A model generated the notes under the pieces. It searched no databases and was not told the DNA's origin. It worked only from the letters and a program-made list of their open reading frames with translations. DNA of 64,000 bases from Alphaproteobacteria bacterium (GTDB taxonomy: Bacteria > Pseudomonadota > Alphaproteobacteria > Reyranellales > Reyranellaceae). Both the position numbers and the translations under genes were made by a program. Below, piece by piece: positions 8,917-16,701 of the stretch (position 1 is its first letter; every line of letters begins with the position of its first letter). The DNA lies in assembly GCA_017308235.1 (NCBI GenBank), contig JAFKFL010000027.1, positions 62,001 through 126,000 on the forward strand, given 5' to 3'.

Positions 8917-9567
8917 TTACGGCGATTCCCAACCGAACTGGCTGAGGCCGCGTTTGCCTTCTGGCGTCAGCGCATAGACACCGCGCTCGACGCGCTCGAA
9001 CCAGCCATAGACGTCGTTGCGCAGGATCGCGGCGGCGTTGGGCGCATCGCCAGCGACACGCAAGGCAGCAACTTTCATCGGCCCGTTACGCGCCAACAGC
9101 TCCGCACAGCGCAATGCCGTCTGCCGGTAGGCCGTCATCATCGGCACCTTGGTGGAAGAACCGCCACGATTGGGGTCGCCCACTCGCCGCGCATGCTCAC
9201 CGAGCAGGCGGCCGATCTTGCGGTTATTCTTGCGTGGGGCATAGGGCGCCGGATCGAGCAGCACGTCCACCCGCTTGGCGCCCACGATCATGAGGCCAAG
9301 ACCCAGCCGGCGGCAGAGCTTCTTCACATTGCGCATGTTCTTGGGCCAGGCACCGATCGCAAGGTAGACGATATCGCTCAAGGCCAGGCGATCGACGCCC
9401 TGCAGAACGAGGCCGAGGCCGAACGTGCGTTTCAGCTCGACGATGACCGGCGGCTCGTCGCCGCGGATTCCCACCACGTCGCAGCCGCGGATCTCGCCTT
9501 TGACGCTGTAACCCTGGCCCTCAAGTAGCGTCTTCACCGGCGCATAAAGGTCGCTCTCCAACGACAT
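8917..9567 (-). CDS. DUF2161-type nuclease-fold protein
   Basis: 216 aa. The N-terminus (SLESDLYAPVKTLLEGQGYSVKGE) followed by GCDVVGIRGDEPPVIVELK resembles the PD-(D/E)XK nuclease core: Asp in GCDVV, then the E-x-K element VELK. This arrangement and the C-terminal winged-helix-like segment (residues about 150-210, ending RVERGVYALTPEGKRGL) match DUF2161, sometimes annotated as a putative phosphodiesterase. The ATG at 9567 is chosen because the longer upstream frame lacks family similarity and runs into the divergent amidase gene. Function in the cell is unknown; nucleic-acid cleavage or binding is an inference from the fold. Confidence 0.78.
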   Translation of the reverse strand: MSLESDLYAPVKTLLEGQGYSVKGEIRGCDVVGIRGDEPPVIVELKRTFGLGLVLQGVDRLALSDIVYLAIGAWPKNMRNVKKLCRRLGLGLMIVGAKRVDVLLDPAPYAPRKNNRKIGRLLGEHARRVGDPNRGGSSTKVPMMTAYRQTALRCAELLARNGPMKVAALRVAGDAPNAAAILRNDVYGWFERVERGVYALTPEGKRGLSQFGWESP

Positions 9568-9618
9568 CGCGGCGCACCGTATCATGCTAGGAGTAAGTTC
9601 AGGTTGGGGGAAAACGTG

Positions 9619-11004
9619 ATGACCGAATTGCTCGATCAAGGTGCCGCCGCCATCGCGAATGCCGTACGCGCGGGCAAGCTCAGGGCGCGTGACGTTGCCG
9701 AGATGGCGATTGCCCGCGTCGAGGCGCGCAATCCGGGTCTCACGGCCGTCGTCGACTTCAATCCGGCCGAGGCGCGCGCGGCTGCCGAAGCCGTCGATGC
9801 GCGTCGCAAGCAGGGGTTCGATGGGCCGATCCTGGGCGTGCCCTATACGGTCAAGGACACGACCTGGGTCGAAGGTCGGCGCATCACCAATGGCTCGCTG
9901 CTTTACAAGGATTTCATCGCGCCGCGCGATGCCGTCGCCGCCGAGCGCCTCAAGGCCGCGGGCGGCATCTTCCTCGGCATGACCAACACGCCCGAGATGG
10001 CCGCCAAGGGCCACACGGAGAACAAGGTCTACGGCCCCACACGTCATCCGATGAACCCCTCCCTCACGCCCGGTGGTTCATCCGGCGGCGCCGCGGCCGC
10101 GCTCGCCGCAGGCTTCACGCCGATCGCCCTCGGCACCGACGGTGGCGGGTCGGGCCGACGGCCGGCGTCGCATTGCGGCGTGGTCGGGCTCAAAACATCG
10201 GCCGGTGCGATCCCCAGCCCCTTCGGTTTTGGCGGTTCCTACGGCCCGTTGTACGGTGTCACCGCGCCGATGGGCCGTACCGTCGCCGACGCCAAGGTCG
10301 CGTTCGAGGTCATGGCCGGGCCCGATCCGCATGATCCGCATTCCGTCGCCACCTTCAATATCGCGCCACCCAGTCAACCACGCATCGCTTACAGCCCACG
10401 CCTGGGCCTTGGCGTGGCGGTCGATCCGGACGTGATGGCGGCGGTCGACACCGCCATCGAGACGTTGCGCGCCGCGGGCTGGCGGATCGAGACAGCCGAC
10501 ATAAGCTGGCCCGACGGCACCAACGAATCGGCCTTCGGCGCGGTGAATGCCGCGGCCTCGGCATTGCTTTATGGTGAACACGAATCTCGCGACAAGAACC
10601 TGTTCGGCGACAACGTCACCTCACTGATCGAACGCGGCCGCTCGATCGTCGGCACGGATGTGGTCGCTGCTTTCCGTTTCGCCGACGCCTGCGCTCGCGC
10701 CGTGGCGCAGTTCTTCACCAGCTACGACTATCTCCTCACGCCGACCACGGCTTGCGTCTCCTGGCCGGTGGAGCAGGTCTATCCCAAGGTGATCGAGAAC
10801 CGCGAAGTCGGCCCGCGCGGGCATGCCGCCTTCACGCCACTGTTCAACCTCGCGCTGACACCCGGTATCTCCGTGCCCTGCGGCAGCGGCCGCGACGGCC
10901 TGCCGGTCGGCTTGCAGATCGTGGCGCCGCGCCTGCACGACCGGCCACTGCTTGCGATGGCGCAGCGCGCGGAAACGGCGCTTGGCGTTCACACAGGCGT
11001 GTAG
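9619..11004 (+). CDS. Amidase (amidase-signature family)
   Basis: 461 aa amidohydrolase. The Ser-Ser-Lys catalytic triad is visible: Lys79 in GVPYTVKDT, the Ser154/Ser155 pair in PGGSSGGAAAALAAG, and the nucleophile Ser178 in GTDGGGSGRRPAS. The spacing between the serines (24 residues) is canonical. It hydrolyses a carboxamide to acid plus ammonia; the substrate cannot be read from sequence, and it lacks the partner genes of GatCAB. ATG at 9619 sits behind a G-rich ribosome binding site; GTG at 9616 is the alternative. It is divergent from the DUF2161 gene, and its 3' end overlaps the convergent regulator gene by 16 nt. Confidence 0.9.
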   Translation: MTELLDQGAAAIANAVRAGKLRARDVAEMAIARVEARNPGLTAVVDFNPAEARAAAEAVDARRKQGFDGPILGVPYTVKDTTWVEGRRITNGSLLYKDFIAPRDAVAAERLKAAGGIFLGMTNTPEMAAKGHTENKVYGPTRHPMNPSLTPGGSSGGAAAALAAGFTPIALGTDGGGSGRRPASHCGVVGLKTSAGAIPSPFGFGGSYGPLYGVTAPMGRTVADAKVAFEVMAGPDPHDPHSVATFNIAPPSQPRIAYSPRLGLGVAVDPDVMAAVDTAIETLRAAGWRIETADISWPDGTNESAFGAVNAAASALLYGEHESRDKNLFGDNVTSLIERGRSIVGTDVVAAFRFADACARAVAQFFTSYDYLLTPTTACVSWPVEQVYPKVIENREVGPRGHAAFTPLFNLALTPGISVPCGSGRDGLPVGLQIVAPRLHDRPLLAMAQRAETALGVHTGV

Positions 11005-11762
11005 ATCACCAGCGTCAGCGCAGGATCATCGGTCGCCTGGAAGGTCGCGTGCTCGAAGCGCAGCAAGCCCTTCTTGGGATGCTTCATCAGCTTCCGGCCG
11101 GCCATGGCGGCTTTGATATCGTGCGCTTTCCACCAGCCCGAGAATTCCGGGCAGCCCTGCCGAAGGCGAGTCAAAAGGTCAATGAAGGCAGGGTCGCCGG
11201 CCCACAGATCATGCGTCGCCCGGAATTGCGCCACCATGCGCTTTGCGATGTCGGCCCAGCCCGCGCCATACAGTCGGCGTCTCGCCGGAATTGTCAGCAT
11301 GCAGATGAGCGTGTTGCGATCTTCCTGCGGCAGGCTGCCGAACTCGAAGATCTCTTCCGCTGAATCGTTCCAGGCGAGGACATCCCATCGCCGACCGGTG
11401 ATGTAGGCCGGCTGGTCGAGGCTTTCCACCAGGCGCTGGATCGCCTCGGGCACGCTTTCGCGCACGAAGGCGCGACGATTGCCGATTCCCGTGAGCGCGC
11501 GCAAATGCGCGTGCTCGACCTTGCTGAGACGCAGCGCCCGCGCCAGCGCATCGATCGTCGTGACGGACGGGCTGACGGTCCGCCCCTGCTCCAGTCGGAC
11601 GTACCAGTCGACGCCGATGCCGGCGAGCTCAGCCACCTCCTCGCGCCGCAGGCCCACCGTCCGTCGTCTCCGCCCAACCGGAAGGCCGACAGCTTTCGGG
11701 TTCAGCCCTTCCCGTCTCGATCGAAGGAAATTTCCAAGTTCGCCACGTCGCGGGTCGTTCAT
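10989..11762 (-). CDS. XRE-family transcriptional regulator with MmyB-like ligand domain
   Basis: 257 aa. Residues about 10-90 hold a helix-turn-helix containing RRTVGLRREEVAELAGIGVDWYVRLEQGR, the hallmark of the MmyB/XRE subfamily. The remaining 160 residues match the MmyB-like ligand-binding domain (WDVLAWNDSAEEIF; LLTRLRQGCPEFSGWW; KGLLRFEHATFQ), a PAS-like sensor. The ATG at 11762 lies 112 nt from the divergently transcribed oxidoreductase gene. In this subfamily the regulator usually controls the neighbouring divergent short- or medium-chain dehydrogenase, so it is probably the local regulator of the gene at 11875, acting on the palindrome between them. Confidence 0.92.
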   Translation of the reverse strand: MNDPRRGELGNFLRSRREGLNPKAVGLPVGRRRRTVGLRREEVAELAGIGVDWYVRLEQGRTVSPSVTTIDALARALRLSKVEHAHLRALTGIGNRRAFVRESVPEAIQRLVESLDQPAYITGRRWDVLAWNDSAEEIFEFGSLPQEDRNTLICMLTIPARRRLYGAGWADIAKRMVAQFRATHDLWAGDPAFIDLLTRLRQGCPEFSGWWKAHDIKAAMAGRKLMKHPKKGLLRFEHATFQATDDPALTLVIYTPV

Positions 11763-11797
11763 GATCTTCGCTCTGCCACCAGAGAGGGATTTTCAAT

Positions 11798-11814
11798 CCT
11801 AGGATAATACTAGG
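11798..11814. promoter_or_regulatory. Candidate operator between regulator and oxidoreductase genes
   Basis: A perfect inverted repeat CCTAG-N7-CTAGG in an AT-rich core (GATAATA) lies in the 112-nt gap between the divergent MmyB-type regulator and the medium-chain reductase. The GATAAT core could also be a -10 element, so a protein bound here would block transcription. Assigned as an operator by position and symmetry; no binding data. Confidence 0.5.
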
Positions 11815-11874
11815 CCTGAATAGCACGCAAACGCCCTGCGAGGATGGTCACATCCCACAAAGCATGGATGGATC

Positions 11875-12951
11875 ATGAAAGCTGCAGTCCTGAAAGCATT
11901 CGGCTCGCCCCTCGTCGTCGAGACCGTCCCCGCCCCCGTTCTCGGGACGGGCGAGGTCATCGTCGACGTCGCGGCAACGCGCATGCTTGCCTACGCCGAC
12001 GAAGTCTTCAGCGGCAAACGGAACTATCTCCTGAATGTCCCCGTCATCCCGGGGCCCGGCGGCATTGGTCGCGTGCGCGCCGTCGGCCCCGATGCCACGC
12101 GCCTCGCTGTCGGCGACTGGGTGTTCTGTGATCCGACTGTGCGCTCGCGCGACGATGCGACGATGCCCGACATCCTGCTGCAGGGCTGGACCGCCGGCGA
12201 CGCCGGCGGCGGCCTTCGCCTGCAGAAGCACTTCACCCACGGTTCGTTTGCCGAGCAGATGCGGGTACCGACGGAAAACGTCACCCGGATCGGCGATATC
12301 GATGACTCGGATGCGCCCTTGTGGTGCGCGCTGGGCACGCTGCTCGTGCCTTACGGCGGCCTCGCTGCGGCGAAACTGACCGCGGGAGAGACCGTCCTGA
12401 TCAATGGCGCGACCGGCGCCTTCGGCAGCGCCGGCGTCGCGGTCGCCCTGGCCATGGGCGCAAGCGCCGTCATCGCGACCGGCAGGAACGAAAAGGCGCT
12501 CGGCGATCTGGTGCGTCGGTTCGGCAGCCGCGTTCGGACCGCGCCCATGTTCGGCAAGGAGGACGACGATCGCGCGCGCATCCACGAGGCGGCGCCCGGG
12601 CCGATCGACTGCGTCCTCGACCTCCTGCCACCAGCCGCGAAGGCGAGCCAGGTGCGCACGGCGGCCCTGACCGTTCGGCCGCATGGTCGTGTGGTGCTGA
12701 TGGGCGGTTTGACGGGCGATGGCGGTATCGAGTTGCCCTACACTTGGCTGATGCGAAACGGCATCACGCTGCGTGGCCAATTCATGTATGCGCGCGACGA
12801 CGCTCGCCGGGTGATCGGCCTCGTCCGGGCCGGTCTCATCGACTTGAATGAATTCCAGGTGACGGCCTTCGGTCTCGACAAGGTGAACGACGCCGTCGCC
12901 CACGCTGCCGCCAACGCCGGCCCCTTCAAGATGACGGTGCTCCAGCCGTAA
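11875..12951 (+). CDS. Zinc-independent medium-chain dehydrogenase/quinone oxidoreductase family protein
   Basis: 358 aa MDR-superfamily enzyme. The N-terminal GroES-like domain includes PGPGGIGRVRAVGPDATRLAVGDWVF, where the usual catalytic-zinc GHE motif is replaced by PGPGGIG. The Rossmann NAD(P)H-binding domain has LINGATGAFGSAGVAVALAMGA at about residues 173-195 with the AxGxxG-like fingerprint. Loss of zinc ligands suggests a quinone- or enal-reductase chemistry rather than alcohol oxidation. It is divergent from an MmyB-type regulator, which is likely its controller. Substrate unknown. Confidence 0.88.
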   Translation: MKAAVLKAFGSPLVVETVPAPVLGTGEVIVDVAATRMLAYADEVFSGKRNYLLNVPVIPGPGGIGRVRAVGPDATRLAVGDWVFCDPTVRSRDDATMPDILLQGWTAGDAGGGLRLQKHFTHGSFAEQMRVPTENVTRIGDIDDSDAPLWCALGTLLVPYGGLAAAKLTAGETVLINGATGAFGSAGVAVALAMGASAVIATGRNEKALGDLVRRFGSRVRTAPMFGKEDDDRARIHEAAPGPIDCVLDLLPPAAKASQVRTAALTVRPHGRVVLMGGLTGDGGIELPYTWLMRNGITLRGQFMYARDDARRVIGLVRAGLIDLNEFQVTAFGLDKVNDAVAHAAANAGPFKMTVLQP

Positions 12952-12965
12952 GTCGGATCACCGTC

Positions 12966-13400
12966 TCATTTCAGGGGCTTCCCAAAATGCAATGCGGTCG
13001 AGAGGAGGCCCCATCGAAAATAGAATCGCTGGCCGAGCGCATTGTCGAGCGCAGTATCGAGCGTGAGCCAGCCGTATCCGGCGCTCTTGGCCAGCCGGGC
13101 CACCTCATCCAGCAGCTTCGCGCCGATTCCGCTCCGTCGCTCGCTCTCAAGCACGACGAGATCGTCGACATAGACGAAGCGGCCACGGACCAGGTTTTCC
13201 TGAAAGCGATAGCCGGCAGCGCCTGCCGGCTGCCGGTCGCGCCAAGCGACCAGCAATCGATATCTCTCTTTCTGCTGGCGCCTCACCCGCGCCAGCAGTT
13301 CCGAGCTGTCGGCGAGATGCGGCCTCAGCTGGCGCATCAGCGCAAAGCTGGCCTCAATATCGGCATCGCTATCGGCATGACGCAGCTCAAGCCCGCTCAC
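12966..13400 (-). CDS. GNAT family N-acetyltransferase
   Basis: 144 aa single-domain acyltransferase. Motif A is seen as VYVDDLVVLESERRSGIGAKLLDEVARLAKSAGY, which contains the acetyl-CoA pyrophosphate loop R-x-x-G-I-G, and the C-terminal NALGQRFYFRWGL element is motif B. The start is GTG at 13400: GGAGG lies 6 nt upstream, inside the end of the preceding gene, whereas the ATG further upstream (13451) gives an N-terminus with no family resemblance. It overlaps the AhpD-like gene by 14 nt, so the two are co-translated. The acceptor substrate is unknown. Confidence 0.88.
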   Translation of the reverse strand: MSGLELRHADSDADIEASFALMRQLRPHLADSSELLARVRRQQKERYRLLVAWRDRQPAGAAGYRFQENLVRGRFVYVDDLVVLESERRSGIGAKLLDEVARLAKSAGYGWLTLDTALDNALGQRFYFRWGLLSTALHFGKPLK

Positions 13401-13857
13401 GGACCGCCTCCACCTTGGCAACGGGATGCCTGGCGCGCGTGCCGATCGCAATCCGATTCCAGAGATTGATCATGCCGACCAGGATCGTGAGGTCGGCGAT
13501 CTCTTTGTCGTTGAAATGCTCCGTCAAGGCCTCGTAGTCGGCGTCCGGCGCACGGGTGTCGGCGACCTCGGTCAATGCCTCGGTCCAGGCCAATGCCGCC
13601 CGCTCGGCCGGCGTATAGAGCGGCGATTCCCGCCAGGCATCGAGGAGATAGAGCCGCTGCTCCGTCTCGCCCTGCTTGCGGGCGTCCTTGCTGTGCATGT
13701 CGAGGCAATAGGCGCAGCCATTGATCTGCGACCCGCGCATCTTCACGAGGTCGACCAGCAGGGCCGGCAGGCTGCTCTGCTGGATATAGGCTTCGACGGC
13801 GCTAAGCGCCGCGTACCCCTCGGGGGCGGTGTTGGGAATCGACAGGCGTTTGGACAT
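13387..13857 (-). CDS. Carboxymuconolactone decarboxylase/AhpD-like alkylhydroperoxidase
   Basis: 156 aa helical protein of the AhpD-like fold. The redox motif is GCAYCLDMHSKDARK, with Cys48 and Cys51 and the proton-relay His55. In AhpD-type enzymes this cysteine pair reduces organic peroxides through a disulfide. The length is that of the single-domain CMD family. It forms an operon with a GNAT gene and is divergent from a MocR-type regulator; MocR control of CMD-family peroxidase-like genes is a recurring arrangement. Role: probable antioxidant or xenobiotic-response enzyme; physiological reductant unknown. Confidence 0.9.
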   Translation of the reverse strand: MSKRLSIPNTAPEGYAALSAVEAYIQQSSLPALLVDLVKMRGSQINGCAYCLDMHSKDARKQGETEQRLYLLDAWRESPLYTPAERAALAWTEALTEVADTRAPDADYEALTEHFNDKEIADLTILVGMINLWNRIAIGTRARHPVAKVEAVRERA

Positions 13858-13885
13858 GCTTGCTCCTGCTGTTGACGCCCGTTAC

Positions 13886-13916
13886 ATGGCACCATAATGG
13901 CCCATATATATGGACC
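13886..13916. promoter_or_regulatory. Candidate MocR operator: three ATGG repeats and an AT palindrome
   Basis: In the 83-nt gap between the divergent AhpD-like and MocR genes, ATGG begins at 13886, 13897 and 13910, each followed within a few bases by CC, with spacings of 11 and 13 nt, about one helical turn. The last two overlap a 12-bp palindrome CCATATATATGG (13902-13913). MocR/PdxR-type regulators bind closely spaced direct repeats, so this is the likely binding site. It also probably overlaps a promoter. Confidence 0.5.
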
Positions 13917-13940
13917 AAGAATCACGAAAATCGCTAGGCC

Positions 13941-15359
13941 ATGGCCCAGACCCTTTCAGTGAAGCTCGCCACCGCCCTGCTCGCGCGATCGTCGATGCCG
14001 CTGCAGGAACAACTCTATCAGCGCATCCGGACGGCGATCGCCAAACGCCAGCTGATTGCGGGCGAACGGCTGCCGTCCGCCCGCACGTTGGCGAGCGAGC
14101 TCGGCGTCGCACGCGGCACGGTTGACACGACCTATGCGCGGCTCGCCGGCGAGGGTTACCTCCTCACACGTGGTCCGGCCGGAACGGTCGTCTCGCCAGC
14201 ATTGCAGCTCGATGTTCCGATCCGTCGCCCCATACGAGCCAGAGCGCGGCCGCCGCTGGAGCCTCCACCGACCGAGCCGCGTCCCTTCCAAATGGGCCTG
14301 CCCGCGCTCGATTTGTTTCCTCGCGCACTCTGGGCGCGGCTGACGGCCCGCGCCGCAAAGCGACTCGGCAGTGCAGCCCTTGCCTATCCGATTCCGCAAG
14401 GCTTGCCGGATCTGCGTGAGGCGATTGCCGCCTACCTGGCTGTTTCGCGCGGTGTTCCGTGCCGGGCCGAGCAGGTAATCATCACCGGCGGCTACCAGGC
14501 CGGTTTGCGCCTGATCGCGCGGTTGCTTCTCCGGCCGGGAGACGATGTCTGGTTCGAGGAGCCCGGCTATTTCCTCGCGCGGCGGACACTCGAAGCAGCC
14601 TCCGCCGATCTCGTGGCCGTTCCCGTGGACGATCAGGGGATGGACGTGGCGTTCGCCCGGAAGAACGCTCCCCGCGCGCGTCTCGCGGTGGTGACGCCAG
14701 CGCATCAAAGCGCCCTTGGTGTCGCTCTGTCGCTTGCGCGTCGACAGCAGCTTCTTGCCTGGGCGGCCGACGCGAGCGCATGGATCGTCGAGGACGATTA
14801 TGACGGCGAGTTCCACTACGTCGGACGCAAGCTTCCGGCGTTGAAGAGCCTCGATGTCGCCGACCGCGTGATCTACGCCGGCAGCTTCAGCAAGACGCTC
14901 TTCCCCGGTCTTCGTCTCGGCTATCTGGTCATCCCCGATGCGCTACTGGAACAGGCGATCCAGGCCAAGCAGACGGACTCGCACGGCGAGCCGACCCTGG
15001 GGCAGATGGTGATCACCGATTTTCTTTCCCAAGGACACTTCGGCCGGCACCTCAAGCGCATGCGTACGCTTTACGCGGCACGGCGGGATGCCCTCGCTTC
15101 CGCCCTCCGCGATGCGTTTGGAAGCCGGATCGCGATGACGGTCCAATCCGGCGGCATGCACCTGCTCGCCCGCTTCCCCGACGCCGATGACGATGTCGCG
15201 TTGGTGCAGCGCTCGGAAGCCCGCGGCCTCGCTCCCTCTGCGCTATCCAGCCAGTATTTCGGCCGGATACGCGATCGCGGTCTATTGCTCGCCTTCACCA
15301 ACATCGCGGACGAACAGGCCTCGTTCTGGGCAACGGCTCTGGCGCGCGCCATTCAATAA
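13941..15359 (+). CDS. MocR/PdxR-family PLP-dependent transcriptional regulator
   Basis: 472 aa fusion of a GntR winged helix (residues about 15-80; LYQRIRTAIAKRQLIAGERLPSARTLASELG) with a fold-type I aminotransferase domain (about 105-470). The PLP-binding lysine is Lys318 in YAGSFSKTLFPGLRLGY, and the upstream Asp-Tyr element is VEDDYDGEF. Such proteins sense PLP or an amino-compound adduct and activate or repress a neighbouring gene. It is divergent from the AhpD-like/GNAT pair with only 83 nt between start codons, so it likely controls that pair and itself. The ATG at 13941 is the first in frame. Confidence 0.93.
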   Translation: MAQTLSVKLATALLARSSMPLQEQLYQRIRTAIAKRQLIAGERLPSARTLASELGVARGTVDTTYARLAGEGYLLTRGPAGTVVSPALQLDVPIRRPIRARARPPLEPPPTEPRPFQMGLPALDLFPRALWARLTARAAKRLGSAALAYPIPQGLPDLREAIAAYLAVSRGVPCRAEQVIITGGYQAGLRLIARLLLRPGDDVWFEEPGYFLARRTLEAASADLVAVPVDDQGMDVAFARKNAPRARLAVVTPAHQSALGVALSLARRQQLLAWAADASAWIVEDDYDGEFHYVGRKLPALKSLDVADRVIYAGSFSKTLFPGLRLGYLVIPDALLEQAIQAKQTDSHGEPTLGQMVITDFLSQGHFGRHLKRMRTLYAARRDALASALRDAFGSRIAMTVQSGGMHLLARFPDADDDVALVQRSEARGLAPSALSSQYFGRIRDRGLLLAFTNIADEQASFWATALARAIQ

Positions 15360-15448
15360 GCTGCCATCCACCTGACAAGCCGGCCCTCTCGCACCACGAC
15401 GGACGGCATGATAAATCCACAATCCGTTACGGTATCCTGAAGATCCGA

Positions 15449-16629
15449 ATGAAGCTCGAAAGACTGTCCGTCGCGCGCGCACGACGCATTGCCCTAGCGG
15501 CCCAGGGATTCGGCGCCGCCCGTCCCGAGAGGACGACCAATGCCGGCCACGTGAAGCGCACGATCGATCAGCTCGGGTTGCTGCAGATCGATTCCGTCAA
15601 CGTGCTCACCAGGGCGCATTACCTGCCGCTGTTTTCGAGGCTCGGTAACTACAACGCCAGCCACCTCGACCGTGGCGCCTGGGGCCGCAAGAGCCAGCGC
15701 CAGTTGTTCGAGTTCTGGGCACACGAAGCATCGCTGCTGCCGCTCTCGTCGCATCCCCTGTTCCGCTGGCGCATGCAACGCGCAGAGAAGAACGACGGCG
15801 ACGGCAAGGGCAAGGTGCACGTCTTCCGGCGCGAGAAGGCCGACTACATCGACGAGGTACGACGGGAGCTGGCCGATCGCGGCCCCCTGGCCGCCTCGGA
15901 GCTCTCCAACGGCGGCGAGCGGCGCGGACCGTGGTGGGGCTGGAACGATGGCAAGCTCGCCCTCGAATGGATGTTCCGCGCCGGCGAGGTCACGACCGCC
16001 ACCCGTCGCGGCGCTTTCGAGCGCGTCTACGATTTGACGGAGCGGGTCCTGCCGGCCGATGTACTGGGCCTGCCGACGCCGTCGGCGGAGGATGCACAGC
16101 GCGAGCTGCTGCGGATGTCGGCGCGGGCGCTGGGTGTCGCCACCGAGACCGATCTACGCGACTATTTCCGCCTCGGTGTTGCCGACACCAAGGGGAGGCT
16201 CGCCGAACTGGTCGAGGCGGGCGACCTCGTGCCGGCCGAGGTCGAGGGCTGGACCAGGCCCGCCTACCTCGATCCGACCGCTCGCCAGCCGCCCCGTTCG
16301 ATCCCCTGATCTGGGAGCGCGCGCGCACGCACCGCCTGTTCGACTTCTTCTATCGCATCGAGATCTACACGCCCGTCGCCAAGCGCACGCATGGCTACTA
16401 CGTGCTGCCGTTCCTGCTGGATGACCGGCTGGTCGCACGGGTCGACCTCAAGGCCGATCGCGCCAATGGCCGCCTGCTGGTCCACGCCGCGCATCTCGAG
16501 CCGGGCGCGGAAGCTCGACAGGTCGCTGTTCCGCTACGCGAGGAGTTGCGGCTGATGGCGGACTGGCTTGGCCTGGAGGAGATTTCGCTGCCTCGCGCCG
16601 GCGCCCTTGGCCGTGCAATGCGGCGATAA
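15449..16629 (+). pseudogene. YcaQ-like winged-helix DNA glycosylase, frameshifted
   Basis: The family (HTH_42; YcaQ/AlkX) removes interstrand crosslinks and bulky lesions from DNA. The first 280 or so codons (start ATG 15449) give an intact N-terminal part including HVKRTIDQLGLLQIDSVNVLTRAHYLPLFSR and the W-G-W-N motif. Around 16285-16300 (in a C-rich run) the reading frame changes: the original frame stops at 16309, while the other frame continues from SPAAPFDPLIWERAR through FFYRIEIYTPVAKRTHGYYVLPFLLDDRLVARVDLKADR, the conserved family C-terminus, to a stop at 16629. One missing base explains it. This may be a true mutation or a sequencing error in a GC-rich run. Confidence 0.85.
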
Positions 16630-16701
16630 CATCGGCATCGTGGACCGCCGATGCGCTATGCTCGGCATCTCACTGCATCTGGCCACTGGAGGAAGCAAGT
16701 T

